Assembly (NCBI GenBank): GCA_038501785.1 | Contig: JBAMJR010000097.1 | Coordinates: 6,872,501 to 6,936,500, forward strand | Length of the DNA stretch: 64,000 bases | DNA from: Myoxocephalus aenaeus | Lineage: Eukaryota; Chordata; Actinopteri; Perciformes; Cottidae | Direction of reading: 5' to 3' | Notes under the pieces: generated by a model | The model's input: the letters and a program-made list of their open reading frames with translations, nothing else | The model's database searches: none | Told to the model about the DNA's origin: nothing | Program-made: the position numbers and the translations under genes | Part shown: positions 36,816-49,636 of the stretch, piece after piece | Layout of the letters: every line of letters begins with the position of its first letter | How positions within the stretch are numbered: the stretch's first letter is position 1

Positions 36816-39800
36816 CATTGGATAAACAAAGAGCGGAACATGCTGGAACATTTAATGTGCATCTGGGGTCAAGTCTGGTAATACACTTAGACACAAGATT
36901 ACTGGCGGTCTTCGTGAAAGCTGTCGACACCTGCAGATCATTTATCAAATTGGTCTCCAGTCTTCAAAAGGTCTGGACAAATTCTGTCACAAATAATTTT
37001 CCACATTCTATCAAATGATAAAAAAATGAAGTCTGGCTTTTCCTTCAAAAGTTGATCTTCAGGACTGAAAAAAAAAAATCATCTGCCTGTAACAAATGAG
37101 CTGAATGAGCAAATGTACGGAACAGGTTTTCCTTTCTTGTTGTTTCACATTTTATCTGTTTGTGTGCTCTCGACTTGTCATTGTTTGTGTTTACGGTGGC
37201 ATTAGGGTCATCACTGCTCTCACAGTTAATGGACCTCGTGGAAAGAGAGAGTGAGAGACGACCAAGCCAATTGTCCTTGTGTGGAGCACACTATTCTGTT
37301 GACTTTGTCATGGTGCCATGTTGGATGGCGTCCACTCCATCATATCCATGCCCAGATGCTACAAGAGAGATAAGTGGATTGTACAGAACAGGGATCCCAT
37401 ATATTCACCCTGAATCTGTGGATAGTAGAACACAAATAGGCTTTTAAAGTGAAGTGATTTAGATTGGGTTTGGTTTGGTCTTTCGTCTCTTTTATTATGG
37501 ATTGTTTTACACCGACATCAACTTGGCTCAGCCTAAAGGCATGTTTCTTGGAATCAAAGCAAAACTGCTTGCAGTATCAAATGTTTTCAATGGCTTTTAG
37601 AGGCCAGGAAATGTAACATTAGATACCTATTTGAATGCTTAGCTCATGATGATTCCTGAGACATCATTACGAAGACAAGTCTAAGGCTGCCTTCCCTGGA
37701 AGTTGCGCTTTATATAATCAGAAACCGATACAGTTTGATGGAAAATCTGAAAATTACCACCAGGTTTTGCATATTGATTCTGGTGTCCTCGCTTGTATTA
37801 TAGTAATGATGCACTTGACTTTATAATGAGTGTTTTAAAAGGATAGAAAATGGTTAATTTACACCTTTTTTGATTGGATGGTCTAGTCGCTCTTTGCTGT
37901 GCTTTATCAGAGTTTATTGCCAACTGATTATTTTGTGGAATGACTCCCTCACAATAATACCACTGATGCATTAACTCTAGATAAAAGCAATCTAAATATG
38001 AACATGCATGATGGCTACGCTAAATGCACCCAACTAATGGTTTCATTATTTCATAATAAAGGGTTAATGTTCATTCAAAATGCCTATTTACTCAAATTGT
38101 TCTTGCATATATATTCCTATTAACAGAAGTGCTCTTCAGCTTCTTTCGAGGTTTGGGTTTCGATTTGCGCAAACAACCAGTGGTGAAATGCCATGCAGGG
38201 CCTTCAAGGTAAGAGAAGGTCTTGGAATCCTCAGATTAAAAACAACAACAAAAACTGATTCAATCTATAAATACATTTAAATATAAAATTACGCCGACTT
38301 GTTTCTGTTTTCTGTCCATGCTTTGCGCATGGTTTTGTGTTGGGGAAAAAATGCAACCAATCAGATATTTTTCTACGAGTCTCTGGACAGAATATCCTCC
38401 ATCCAGGGCTTTCTATTTCCTTGATAGAATACCCTGACAATTGAATGTAATTAGAGCGTACATTTGGATTGACAACATGACCAATCATATTTGGATTTGT
38501 CGCCAATGGACGTATTCTTTCAGAATTTTCACGGCTCTAGAAGACCCACTTACAAAACCTTGCTAAGTGCTAATTAGCGATTGATAGTCAAGCCAACTAT
38601 TCAATGAAAACCTGTTATGTTCGCCCTTTTCAGGCAAGCGACTGTTAACTTGGGTTACTTGGCTCACGGGCCAGGTATAGAAGGTTCAGTTCTCCACTGC
38701 TAACAACATAGTTCAGATAAGGCATATGTTTAAAAAAATAGCAATATGGGTGTTCACAACCTGAACTCAAATTCAGCAGAGAGTTAAAAAAGAGATTAGT
38801 CAGCTTCCCGCCTCCTGCCCCAAAGCACAAATTCACACACTCAAACCCTCCTCTACGCCACATGACCCTGTATATTTTTTAACCTCAGCCAGCTCTCTTC
38901 TTTAAGAGTCCAAATCCTGGTGGCTGCCAGTCAACTTCAAAGCAGTTGGGCTGTGGCTGTCTTTCTTAACCTCCAAATCTGGCTGGTCTTGTTACAGCTG
39001 CGCTGTGGGGACAGAGTGGGCAGTGTTTGCATTTCTACGCATGTGTGTGTTGTGTGTGCCTGTGTGGACAGAGTGGGCAGTGTACTGGGTCTACTGATTA
39101 ACCCCTGGGCCAGGGCCGTTCTTCTCAGCCAGACAGATCGGCTTTCGCCAGTCCCGGCCCCTGTAACGGGAGCCCGCTCCAACAAGCCACTTCAAAGAGA
39201 CAGAGACAGCAGGAATGTCAGGTTCACAACCAGGGGGAGCGAGAGAAAAAGAGAGAGAGAGAGAGAGAGGGTGAAGCAGAAGGAGCAAGAGGCTTGTGTA
39301 CATCTATTGTGTGTCTGTGTGTGTGTGTGTTCCTCAGTTTGATCAACACAGAGAGGGAGGGGTTCACTTCCTGGTCAGCAGCAGGACTTCGGCCTGATCT
39401 CAACCTCACTCACTTTGCAGCGGAGTGAATTTGTTTTAATTGAATTTGGCTGCAAAGCAGAAGGCCTTTGAGATTGTTTGGGCTGTGCCTGGTTCAGCCA
39501 CACCTCTTTTGAGACGGGCACCATGTGTGCGGAGCCTTTTTCATCTCTGCTGTTAGAAGGCAATGCCTCATCCTCTCTCTGACCTCTCCGAGCAAAAGAA
39601 AATCTATCACAGTCGACACATACATTTGGTGAGCTTTGCCAAAAATCGAACTACACTGCAGCCTTGGAAAAAAAATGATGTAACTTTACAGCTCACAGTG
39701 AACTTGTTTCATTGTATCATTGGCATTTTGGGATCAAAGATGTGTTGTAGGTATTGGATGTGATACGAGGAGAAATGAGGAGATGATGATATCTCACTGA

Positions 39801-39869
39801 CAGTGTTCACACAAAAGACTTTGATTCTTGTCCTCAATTATGCTATGTATAGTAGTGTTACTGGTGTAC

Positions 39870-39873
<4 letters not shown>
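35481..39873. other. Unique non-coding DNA
   Basis: No gene is recognised. It contains (CA)n at 36781-36813 and a (GA) run near 39251-39269. The frame at 37160-37447 and the overlapping frames at 38920-39342 show no domain. CCTTCAAG|GTAAGAG near 38198-38212 is donor-like but has no exon support. An A-run is at 37070-37078. Confidence 0.6.
36781..36813. repeat. (CA)n microsatellite, about 33 bp
   Basis: Pure CA repeat preceded by CACACACTCACG. Confidence 0.95.

Positions 39874-39959
<86 letters not shown>
39874..39959. repeat. (TG)n microsatellite, 86 bp
   Basis: Pure TG repeat on the plus strand followed by CATGTGTTTG. Confidence 0.98.
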
Positions 39960-39960
<1 letters not shown>

Positions 39961-42900
39961 ATGTGTTTGTTTACACTATGTGTACTGCAGTTGTTATGAA
40001 AGCGTAAATAAAATATGATTGTCTGAGTGATTTATGGTAATTTTGTAAAGTAGTGAGCAATTTGCACACTTTCATATTTTTTTATATGATACTGAATGAA
40101 TCTATCAATCGCTTTACAGCCAGTTAGTCACACACAATACAGTGGGATAGAATTGAAGATGAAATTTGGAAATTATCATTTTACCAAAGCAATATCAATA
40201 TTGTATAGTTGTTAATTGGTTAGGGGGGACATCCTCTGTTGGAGCATCATTTTAAGTGTTTTGGCCAATAACAGATTAGGATGAAAATTAAATTAATATA
40301 TGAGTTTTTGCCCTAAGGGACGACCGAAGAAGAAAAAAAGAGAAAAAAAAAAATCTTATAAATGATTCTGAGATTTCTTAATGGTTTGTTTCACCCAATT
40401 GCTCGTTTTGATTATTTTTTTAATGTCCCTCTTGCCTCCTCTGCTTTTATGAAGTATATGCTAGTGTTTGTATGGGCACGCACAGCTGGTAACCATAGAT
40501 ATATTTTTGTATTATTACATATTTTAGAGTATGTTGACACTATATCTATGTGGGTGAGTAAAAGCACAATAATTCCCTACTTCATTACAACTTTCCAAAA
40601 ACTTTACAAAAATCTCACAGACTATGTGTTGAGTTCCCACAATCCATTATACAAAACTGTAAGTGGCCTGACAGAAACATATCCGACACACTTTGAAGAG
40701 CAGCGCCTTCCTTGAAGTTGTATTTGTGCATGAGTGTTCTAAGTGTGTGCCTGTGTGAAGATGATTCATTTTGCAATGGGACACGCCCACACAACTGTGT
40801 TGTCATGAGATTCCTTAAAGTCACACAGAAGAATCCCCCTAGGAGGTTAGGTTTGCTGTGGCAGAGGAGCCGGGCTGAGCCGCTCCGCCGATCACCCAAC
40901 ACTGTGCTGCCTTTTGTGGCTCGGAGACAAAGGGCCGCTGCTGGGGAGGGAGACAGGCAACCTGAACCTGACACAGGAAGCTCTTAGAGCCACACAAAAC
41001 AAACTGCTGAGCTCTGGCATTTCCCCCTACTGAAAGACTATCTCCACCGTCATTAAAGGTGAACTCAATCGTCTAATCTCCTCCAAAGTCACAGAGCAAC
41101 CACTGCTATCACCCCCCTTCCCCTCCTCCTTTTCTCCTTCCTCCCTCTTTCTCACCGTCCCTCTATTCTCACTCGCCTCGCAAGGTGGAGGCCACCAAGG
41201 AAATGCCATCAGATCTCTAGGGGGTTAGAGGTCATAGGACAAAAATGTTCCGTTGAATGTGCTCCGTCCGAGGCAGTCTGAAAGGAAAGGCTGTTCTGCT
41301 GCTCTGATCGATGGAAGGAGGCTCACAGGAAGCGTTAGTCAACATGCTCGTGTTTAAGCTTCATCCATATTCCTCAACAGACGTTAGTGAAGGCCTCTTA
41401 ATACATGTTTCTTTGTGTGAAACAGACCGCTTATATGGATTTCATGCATGTACATTGTTAAACCTTGCAGAAGATTGGCATGCCACTCAACATTTGTGAA
41501 ATAACAATTGTAGAATGTGTATCTTCATGTTTGAAATCCTCAGCAGGTAATCAATACCATGCCAAGAAAAGAGCGGTAAACAGCATGTCTTGTGTAGTGA
41601 ATTGAAAAATAACGCAATAGACTAACAGAAAACAAACAGAAAGTCATCCAACCACCACCATTGAGAATATAATGAAAACGGAGAGAATGGACATGCACAT
41701 TTGCACATACAAACACATTACATTCTGTGCTACCACAATACATATCATTTTGATGTCATCCACATTTGGCTAAGGCCATTTGCACCTCACGTGTAATATG
41801 CTGCCAGCTTTACAAATAGCGCTGTTTGAAATTCAATTATCTGTTGCCTCTTTTTTTTAGATTTTTTTTTTTATTCAAGCCCTATGAAAAGGCCTTTCTC
41901 TTCTCTCAGCCAGTGCCGTCATTGAGCAAAGATGGGGAAATGGTTTTCACCCCTCCTATTATCGCATCAAAATCTGCCTGGCCACTGTGCATGCCGGCTC
42001 ATTACCTTGGTGAAAAAGCCACCTTAACCTACATTACAAGCTGGCCCTGTAATTAATGACTTTTTAAGCTATTGAACCAAAAGCAATTAGGTTATAAAGG
42101 AGGGCTTGTTCAGTAACATGAATACCTTTCCTTTATTAGTCGCATCCTTGAAGAGGAGATGCTAACTAAATGTGACAGTCCCTGGAATTAAGATGCTAAT
42201 GTTTCCAGTTATATGAACTTGTCAATCAAGCGTTTTTCATTGTTGTGGGCGGCACACAAAAACAAATCTAGAGTTCAATGGTATTTGAAGGTTGAAGGCT
42301 GTGCAGTTGAGTCGCTGCTGTGCTATTGTGTGTGTGTGTGTTTACATGTGTAGACGTGCTTAGGTGCGTGCATGTTTGTGTGCTTGCCCATGCACGTTAA
42401 GCGGAAGAGAGCAAACCAGATACAGCTTATTCCATCAGCACAGTATGCGGAGCACAGATAAGACTTCATACAACACATTTGCTCTGTATTTGTTTTAGAC
42501 TTTATCGCGTGTTCCAGTGGAGGTAGAAACAGGCGAGACATGTGGTCTACATTCTAATGACTGGAAGGGTCAGCTCAGCGGTCAACCAGCACATTACTCT
42601 ATGTCCACACAGGACAGGCTAGAACGCACAAGACTAATGCTGCAGCTCATCCAAAAGGTCATCTGTGGATATTAATGTGTAACTTTAACTGAACCTGCAT
42701 GAGGAACAGCCAGCCTCCTCTCATGAAGAGGACACAATGTACTGGCATGAACATGCCTTCAGGATGCAATGCAGAGTTTATACGGGTTCATTTTGTGCTA
42801 AACCTGACTTTTCAGAAAGTAAATGAAGAGACAAAATAACTCATTGATGTTTAGTTTTTTTGTAGTTTCGCTCCGGACTGTAATCGAAGGCCTGAGTGTA

Positions 42901-43579
42901 ATTAGTCAGGCTTTTGGAAAAATTCTTTGCTTCACATTGATCCAGCCAAACGTTTCACTGCTCCACATTATTCACCAACATGCAGCGTACAAACTGCCGC
43001 CTGACAATAAATCTTCAACAGGCTGAAGTTCCCTACATTGATTTTAACCTGTTGAAGCCATTGGGACAAAGATGTCAGAAATATCATCACTGAAACGAGA
43101 TGAAAAATGATATACTCTTTATTTGAGTCCACAGGTGATTTATTTCTTTATCTTGGTCTTGCACCAGTTTCAAAAGATCCTTGCCTGGAGCTCTAATGCC
43201 TGCTGGACCCGACAACATGATACTGAGGTACAACAAGAGACAAACTAATAATTGAGGAATATGTTGAGGCATACTACAATATGATAAATAAAACATGTTC
43301 TGAACTGAAATCTACATTTTCTTATGATAAAAAGGCTAAGAGCAGACCTTTGGCATTCACTCTACTCAAGTAGTAATTTATTTAGCAATGATTGCAGGAG
43401 CTATCAAATCTTACTCAAATATGAAGGTTATTTGTGTGCATGTGTGCTTGTGTATGTGCAGGTGAGTGAGATAATGAGAGTGTGTGTGTGTGTGGCACAC
43501 TTTAGCCTCTCATCACCAAATTCAACTTACAGCAGCAGGAAGGTGATTGATCAGCGTGGTCATGAAAAGGGTACCTGTA
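39960..43579. other. Unique non-coding DNA
   Basis: No gene or recognised transposon. A GC-richer stretch lies at about 40830-40990. A pyrimidine-rich tract is at 41109-41165. ATTA-bearing candidate enhancer sequence is at 41980-42240. The frame at 40362-40715 is AT-rich and hydrophobic without family features. Confidence 0.62.
41980..42240. promoter_or_regulatory. Candidate enhancer, TAATTA-bearing block
   Basis: Contains CTGTAATTAATGAC, AAGCAATTAGG, TTTATTAGTCG and GGTTATAAAGG-type words in non-repetitive DNA with no long frame. It resembles homeodomain-bound conserved non-coding DNA. Inference only. Confidence 0.25.
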
Positions 43580-43886
43580 TGGAGCTAAATCCAGGTCATA
43601 TGTATTGTTCATTTGAAAACAAGATTTGAACTTTGAAAAATAATATATTTTTTTCAGTTTTCAGTAACAGATTTTATATTTTCAACTTTCACTCTTTAAT
43701 TTTACAGTTTCAAATCTCTTTTTTTCGGATTAAAATCTTTTTTTCAGGTTAATTTATTTATTTCAGATTCAGATCTTTTTTTTTCGGGTTCAGACTTTTG
43801 GCCTGGATCTGGCGTGGGGGCGTGGTTTCAACTGCAGGGGCGTGGTCTCATGAGTGACAGCTTAATGCCGTGTTCACACACACCAA

Positions 43887-43932
43887 ATAGGCGAAGTGGC
43901 GTTGCGAAAATTCGCAACGCCACTTCGCCTAT
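43887..43932. repeat. Perfect inverted repeat, 22-bp arms, 2-nt loop
   Basis: Arm one (43887-43908, starting ATAGGCGAAGTGG) and arm two (43911-43932) are exact reverse complements separated by AA. The outer word ACCAAATAG (43883-43891) also pairs with CTATTTGGT at 43960-43968, giving a second, competing stem. The motif lies inside the 43.6-45.2 kb transposon, next to GTGTTCACACACACC. Confidence 0.92.
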
Positions 43933-44331
43933 ATCGCGCCGCCCGGTGAAAAATTCGCTCTATTTGGTTAATTTGTTTTTCATTTTTTCGCAACCATTCG
44001 CTGGGGAAAGGGGGCGGGGCTTATCTCCGTGTCTGTGAAAACATTTACTATTTCCGCCATTGACCATTGAAATAACCACTAGTTCTGCTTTATACTTGTT
44101 GAGGAAGTCCCACACACGTCGGAACATCAAACGCCCCCGTGTCTGGGTACTCCTCCAGGAACAGCGTCTGAATGAAGCCGCTTCCAGCGCTACTTCAGCG
44201 GACCCGCAGTTTGATTCAGTGACGGCAGAACGGCGATGAAAGTGAAAGTTGGTGGTAGGTGCCCCGCTGTCTATTCAAAACACTCACGTCAATAAATCCT
44301 TTACAAAACGCTGTTGTCCTTCATATATGTG

Positions 44332-44334
<3 letters not shown>

Positions 44335-44379
<45 letters not shown>
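44335..44379. repeat. (TA)n microsatellite, about 45 bp
   Basis: Pure TA repeat inside the transposon; self-complementary and prone to cruciform extrusion. Confidence 0.97.
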
Positions 44380-44383
<4 letters not shown>

Positions 44384-44823
44384 TAATCTGATGTCAAGTT
44401 GATGCCTGTCTATGCATTCATACACCTGTCAAAGAAATATACTGAAACACCGCGGAGAGATGACGGTCAGCTGTGGAAATATGATCCTCACAGATTAACG
44501 TGTGAGACAACACTGTGCTGTTTCATATCGCTAATGTTTTATATTAAAGACTACGGACTTTTATCTCTATCATCATAACGATAGTCTACCCTGTGCAGCA
44601 CACATTCATCCAGATTAAACATGATTTAACTCTCATTGTGTTACTATAATGACACGTTGAATAACTATACACAGGAGTTAGTGTGTCGTTTGAAACACTA
44701 CGATGGAGCGGCTTGCTGCAGCAGTCATTTAGGATTTTGACAGCAATATCAGGAAAAGTTATCCATCTTCATGACGAAGATATCACTTGTTGACTGTCGA
44801 CATAAACAGTGGACAGACGATTC

Positions 44824-44902
44824 CCATCAAGAGTTGAACCGCTGATCATGTCTGACGTCTAATCACAAGAGTCTCCTGCACTACCACTGAGCTAGAAAAA
44901 AC
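44824..44902 (-). pseudogene. tRNA-like sequence inside the transposon
   Basis: On the minus strand an A-box (TAGCTCAGTGG, 44884-44894) is followed by a B-box-like GGTTCAACTC (44831-44840) with tRNA-like spacing. The D-arm and T-loop regions are therefore plausible. I could not fold a convincing anticodon stem or acceptor stem, so it is not a functional tRNA gene. It may be a tRNA pseudogene or the head of a SINE carried in the transposon. Confidence 0.4.
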
Positions 44903-45165
44903 TGAAGAACAGATTGCGTATTATCAATTTAACACTCAGATTAGTAAATATATCACTAATAATCATCATTAACTGCGTTTTATTTTGTCATATCAACGTT
45001 AATGCACGTAGCTCACCACGTATGTGGACGGCATCGCAGGGGCACGCTGTGTTCACAGTGGTGCGAAACGTCAGATATTACAGTGTCGTTTTTGAACGGC
45101 ACAACGCAGCATAGTTCAAATCTTGTTTTCAAATGAACAATACATATGACCTGGATTTAGCTCCA

Positions 45166-47970
45166 TATACTTGCTTTTTTAAGTTGCCAAACATGGTATT
45201 TGTACATCAGTAAATATCAGTACACTAGGGTCAAATTACTTTTGTGAGAATGTATTTCCTGTTGACCATTATTGATCACTATCATTTCAATTGCTGCACA
45301 TCAAAGTGTTTTGTGTTGACAACAAATCCTCTGAATTAGCAGCCGTTCACCTTTAAAATTTACATTTTACCAACAGGCCTGTGCTTAAAATGCATTCCAT
45401 GACTCTTGCGAAGCTCTTTTTTTTTCGCAGCAAATTTGTTTTAGAATTCATTATTTGCCATGAAATGTGAAAAGTCTTCTTCATTAGATAGTGTGAAATC
45501 CCTCCCTGTCTGCCTCTGCCTCTCTGAAGTCCAGCTAACCATGTTAATCCTACAGCTGCGAACTCCGTGGCATCTCCCCCAATAGACTCGCAGGCCTGCT
45601 GTCTAAATAATTGCCTCATTAGTGTGTGGTGCACAGGTATGGCGTAAATGCAAACTTTAGACAAGTGTGTATGCAAATCCAATTGCTTGTCCGACACTCT
45701 TTATTCATGTGATCAAAAATCAGCAGAATTATACTAGGGACCTCAGGCCTGAAATGGAAATTTAGGGATAACTAATGCATTTTCTACGAGGTGAACAGTG
45801 TGCAGGTTTTGGCTCAGAAAAGATGATGTGCAAATAGTTGACAGCTTTCAACTTTGGTGTCATTACATTTTCGATATACATTTTTTGGCAATTATTGTCC
45901 GAAAAAAATATAAAATAAACAATAAAAACCAACAGTCTGTCAAAGGCTTATTCACTGCATGTTGGCACATCGACCTTCCAAGATCTAGAAAATAGTCCTA
46001 AAACCAAACTGGCTTTTAGGAGGAAATGCGGACAGAATTATTCATCATCAGCTAAATGGTATCCTCTTTGACAGTCTACGTTACTGCAGCTTGCAGTAAA
46101 TGGGTTGTTATTTGAGACATGAAAAACAACTCTTTATGGGGCCACATCGTTTAATTTACATGCAGCCACATTGGTTTGATAAATGCAAATGCAACTGGTT
46201 GATTTGACATATTTTATACGCATCTCTAATCAGCGGAATCTGCAATCTGAGCCCATTTATGAATTCCTGTAACATTTTTCTTCTGGATGCCTTATGGAAG
46301 GAATAATTCACTTTTTTAAATGCAAAGTTGGAACATGAAACAATTACACTTTAATCACACACAATAATGTATTGGAACAACATGATTCTGAGCTTTGTTT
46401 CATCAATACTACACTCCAGTTCGCCTTCTACTAATTACATTAAATGTTATTGAGATTGTAAACTTAACGGAATTTTAATTATCCGATTATCAGAAGTGTT
46501 TTGCAGTGTATCATGCTGATACAGCGAGCTGCAACAGCTAAAGAGATTTAACCGATGACTTCCAACGGCCTGCAGTTGCTGCAGTCGCTTCCCTTTTCTC
46601 CCTACGGTGATGCACCTGCTGATACACCTTTGGCCTCGGAGCCGTGGCTCAGAGCGCATCGCTGCCACGGCACACTGCCGCCTGCATTGACCGCCCGACG
46701 TTCTGGCGGTCTGACAGACTTTTGAGGTTACCTTGAAATGGCAAAGACCTGATTGACGAGATTACTTCTCCATGTACTGTCGTCTAATGATAGGAAGACA
46801 GAATGCACAGGGTCAGGTGCTCGACAAAAACAAATCACAGGCCGAATGTAATTAATCTATTTTGGGCTTTATGCTAACAAAAATGACATCTGTTTATTCT
46901 AAAAAGCGTTTATTAATGAGGGAAGCGGTAGCGCCGTGATGTGTCTTCAAATGTCAAGACAGCCTGCAACATTAGCTGCTTCGCTACCGTTCATCAACTT
47001 CAGCATCAAGGGTATTGGACTGCCTCTGTCTTCTTCCATAAATTGTTAGTATTCAGACTGTCTTCTTTAGCCAGGTGCAAGAGTGCATGTTAAGCAGTTC
47101 AAAATAGTCATTATGCAGATTTAGAGTAAATTAGGGAGCCTCATGCAACCTTGAATTATGAACGCACATACACCAACCCTGACTCCAACAAAATGTGTTC
47201 TAGACTGTAATTGACTTTGCAGAATGTGTTTGGGGGCAAACTTAAAGCTAGACTAATCAATATTTTCAAAATAACAATGAATCAAATCACTGTGTGTGAT
47301 GGGAAAGTTGGAGCGACAAACCACCAGAGGATTATCATCCAGCTCTGCAGTTCCACTCGACAGCGTTACAACATCTTTCGGCTCATTGTTTTGGTTTTAC
47401 GGCCCACAACTTACTGTTTTGGTTGAGTCTCACAGCTCTCGTCAATCCTGTTTCCAGTGGCAGCGGGCAGGTGGAAACCAAGTGCTTGAAGTTGTCCACT
47501 GATAATTTTCCATTCTGCTGCAGCAAACTGGATGATGGCTGCATGCTCAAGGACCTCTCAAGGTTGCGGTGACTCACACTTTCTGAAACGCCTTTTATTG
47601 TCTCTTGTTTTACTGCCACTGACTGCCCGCTGACTTCTCACTCAATGCCCACTTTTAGTGTTTGGTTGGCGTGTTTGGCTAACGGGACTGCACACACTGC
47701 TGACTGCATTGTGGCCTTTAAGCAGCTGCTCCCCCACCGCCCACGGCCAAACACACATTATTCAGTGCTTTTTTATTGGGCATCAACCTCAGGTTTACAC
47801 GTGTATTGTCAAAAAAATAGACTTGAAGCCTAAATGCACGTTTCAAGTTGTGGTCATGCCCGTGAGATGGAACTGAGACGCAAGCCTGCATGGAGCCTGT
47901 GCGGATGCTCTTACAAAGTTGCGTGAGACGTACGAATGAAAAACATGTCTGATCCACTTGCAGTCTAGAC
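45166..47970. other. Unique non-coding DNA
   Basis: AT-rich unique sequence without a recognised gene or transposon. It contains two POU octamers (45671-45678 and 46183-46190). The frame at 45353-45697 (minus) lacks motifs. Confidence 0.65.
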
Positions 47971-47989
47971 GGGGGGGGGGGGGGGGGGG
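47971..47989. repeat. Poly-G run, 19 bases
   Basis: Nineteen consecutive G on the plus strand. It is quadruplex-prone and its length is unreliable in most sequencing chemistries. Confidence 0.95.
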
Positions 47990-49499
47990 TTAGTCAATTG
48001 TAGGTTGTGCTCATTCAATCGCACATTATAATACGGGTAGATAAAATCAAGCATTCTGATTGGTTGAGAGTGAGTCACAGGGTGTACTTTATTCAGCCAT
48101 AAAGTACTGTACAGCCTGTTTACATTTAGAGCGTTCCATATCAGTGCTCACTTAACCTCATCCGCCCAGAGCTTTTTTTTTACAGATTTTTTGAAAATGA
48201 AGAAGTGAGTTTAAAAAAACTCTAACGCTTCTAGTCGGTAGATCATCAACCACAGGTCAGATTTAATAAATTTAAACGAAATAAATTTAAAAGAAAAAGC
48301 AGTATTACCTGTCTTAAAAAACACATTTGCTATTGCAAATCAATCATATATGAACATAACTTTTAGGAGATAGGTTTGGGAAACACATAGCTATGCATAG
48401 ACATACAAATGAAGGTGACCTTGGACACACTTCAAACCTGAGACTTAACAGTTTGATAATCGTTTCATTTAATAAAATTCAGTTCTTAGGAAAGGTGAGT
48501 TGAAGGGCCTTTACACAACCTGTCCGAAGACAAAAGAGTTGCCAACTTCCCCCTTGCTCTTGACTTAACTGCAGACCCCTGCACATTGTAATCACATTAA
48601 GCTGTGTTTGATGTATTATGTCAAGTTTAGTGGCGACCTCCCAGGAGAGGGTTCACGAGAGAAATTTAGCATAGCTGTAGTCCATATGTAATTAAAAGTG
48701 TATGTTATCTCTGGCCAGAATGTTATGGCTAAGCAATGGCCTGGGTCCAGCTAACGTTGATATAATCCCACCCAGCTCTGTTTCTCTGTGGATGGGGTCA
48801 CTGGGTCACTAACTGCCTCCTTGTGTGCTATTCAGCTGCAGTGAGACAAGGGAAGCCTCTGCAGAGGGTTTGAGTCCAAATACAGCTGGATATCTCCAAG
48901 CCTGGTTTTTATATTAAAGTACAGCGGGTAATCTATCACGTCAGCATATTTTTGCTTTTCAGACTATAGAGTGTGACATTTTTTTTTGAGAGCATACCAA
49001 AATCTGCCCCATCTGCTAATCCACGGCTCTGCTTTAAGAACAAATGCAAATCAAATACTGTAAATGGCTTGAATCAAGTTGTATCTTTGTGCTTTACGTC
49101 ATTTTAATCAGTTCCATGAGATGAACTAAATAGGAATATGTCACTAAATGCTGCTCAGAATAACGATACATTATTTAATTTTACTACATTGGAGAAACCA
49201 CAGCTGCGCTGTTGAAATATGCTGATTTTATTAAGAGGTGATCGATCTCAGACTCATTAGGGATGAAGTCAGGTTGGCCCATTTGCTGCAGTGAGCTAAA
49301 AGGAAGTTCACAGTTCAATAAACCAAGTCTTAGCTTGTGCAGATGTAGGAAAGCTCAGAAACACTGTCTTGTTTCAACACACCTTCAAAGCAGCTAATCA
49401 GCCTGTAAAAGATCTGTTACAGCGGAAGAAATAACATCCGAAGGTAAAGGGTGGGCCCTTAAATCCCTCATACACTCTCCTGTTGCATACCAATGAGTA

Positions 49500-49549
<50 letters not shown>

Positions 49550-49636
49550 ACATGTTCCTCACAAAATGTCCTGGTTAGTAGCCTTTTATTGAATCCCAAC
49601 ATTAACTATTACATATTACTTGTAGGATTTGGTCAG
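47990..49636. other. Unique non-coding DNA
   Basis: No gene is recognised. The 48000-48200 part (with CTGATTGGTTGAGAGTGAG) may be an old repeat but I cannot name it. An (AT)n array is at 49504-49544. Confidence 0.6.
49504..49544. repeat. (AT)n microsatellite, about 41 bp
   Basis: Pure AT repeat followed by an A-run. The Tyr-Ile frame across it is an artefact. Confidence 0.97.

Larger units (their letters stand above)
43580..45165. mobile_element. DNA transposon with 52-bp terminal inverted repeats
   Basis: The left end (43581-43632) begins GGAGCTAAATCCAGG and ends AAGATTTGAACT. The right end (45113-45164) is its exact reverse complement over 52 bp. One further T/A pair matches outside, and a TA (or TAT) lies at each outer edge (43578 and 45166), possibly a target duplication. 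Inside are CGTGGTTT/CGTGGTCT direct words, a hairpin at 43887-43932, a (TA)n array and a tRNA-like sequence. A short frame at 44112-44240 contains KRPRVWV, weakly recalling the N-terminus of PIF/Harbinger transposases. No complete transposase is present, so it is non-autonomous. Superfamily is unsettled: Harbinger by the peptide hint, Tc1/mariner if the duplication is TA. Confidence 0.75.

Noticed and set aside
38150..38213. Exon ending at TTCAAG|GTAAGAG
   Set aside because: The donor is plausible, but no acceptor or recognisable peptide precedes it; such donors occur often by chance.
39692..39715. miR-128-like word TCACAGTGAACTTG
   Set aside because: It matches only the first part of the microRNA, then diverges, and no hairpin precursor is apparent around it.
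44824..44902. Functional tRNA gene
   Set aside because: Only the A- and B-box words are good; acceptor and anticodon stems do not pair convincingly.
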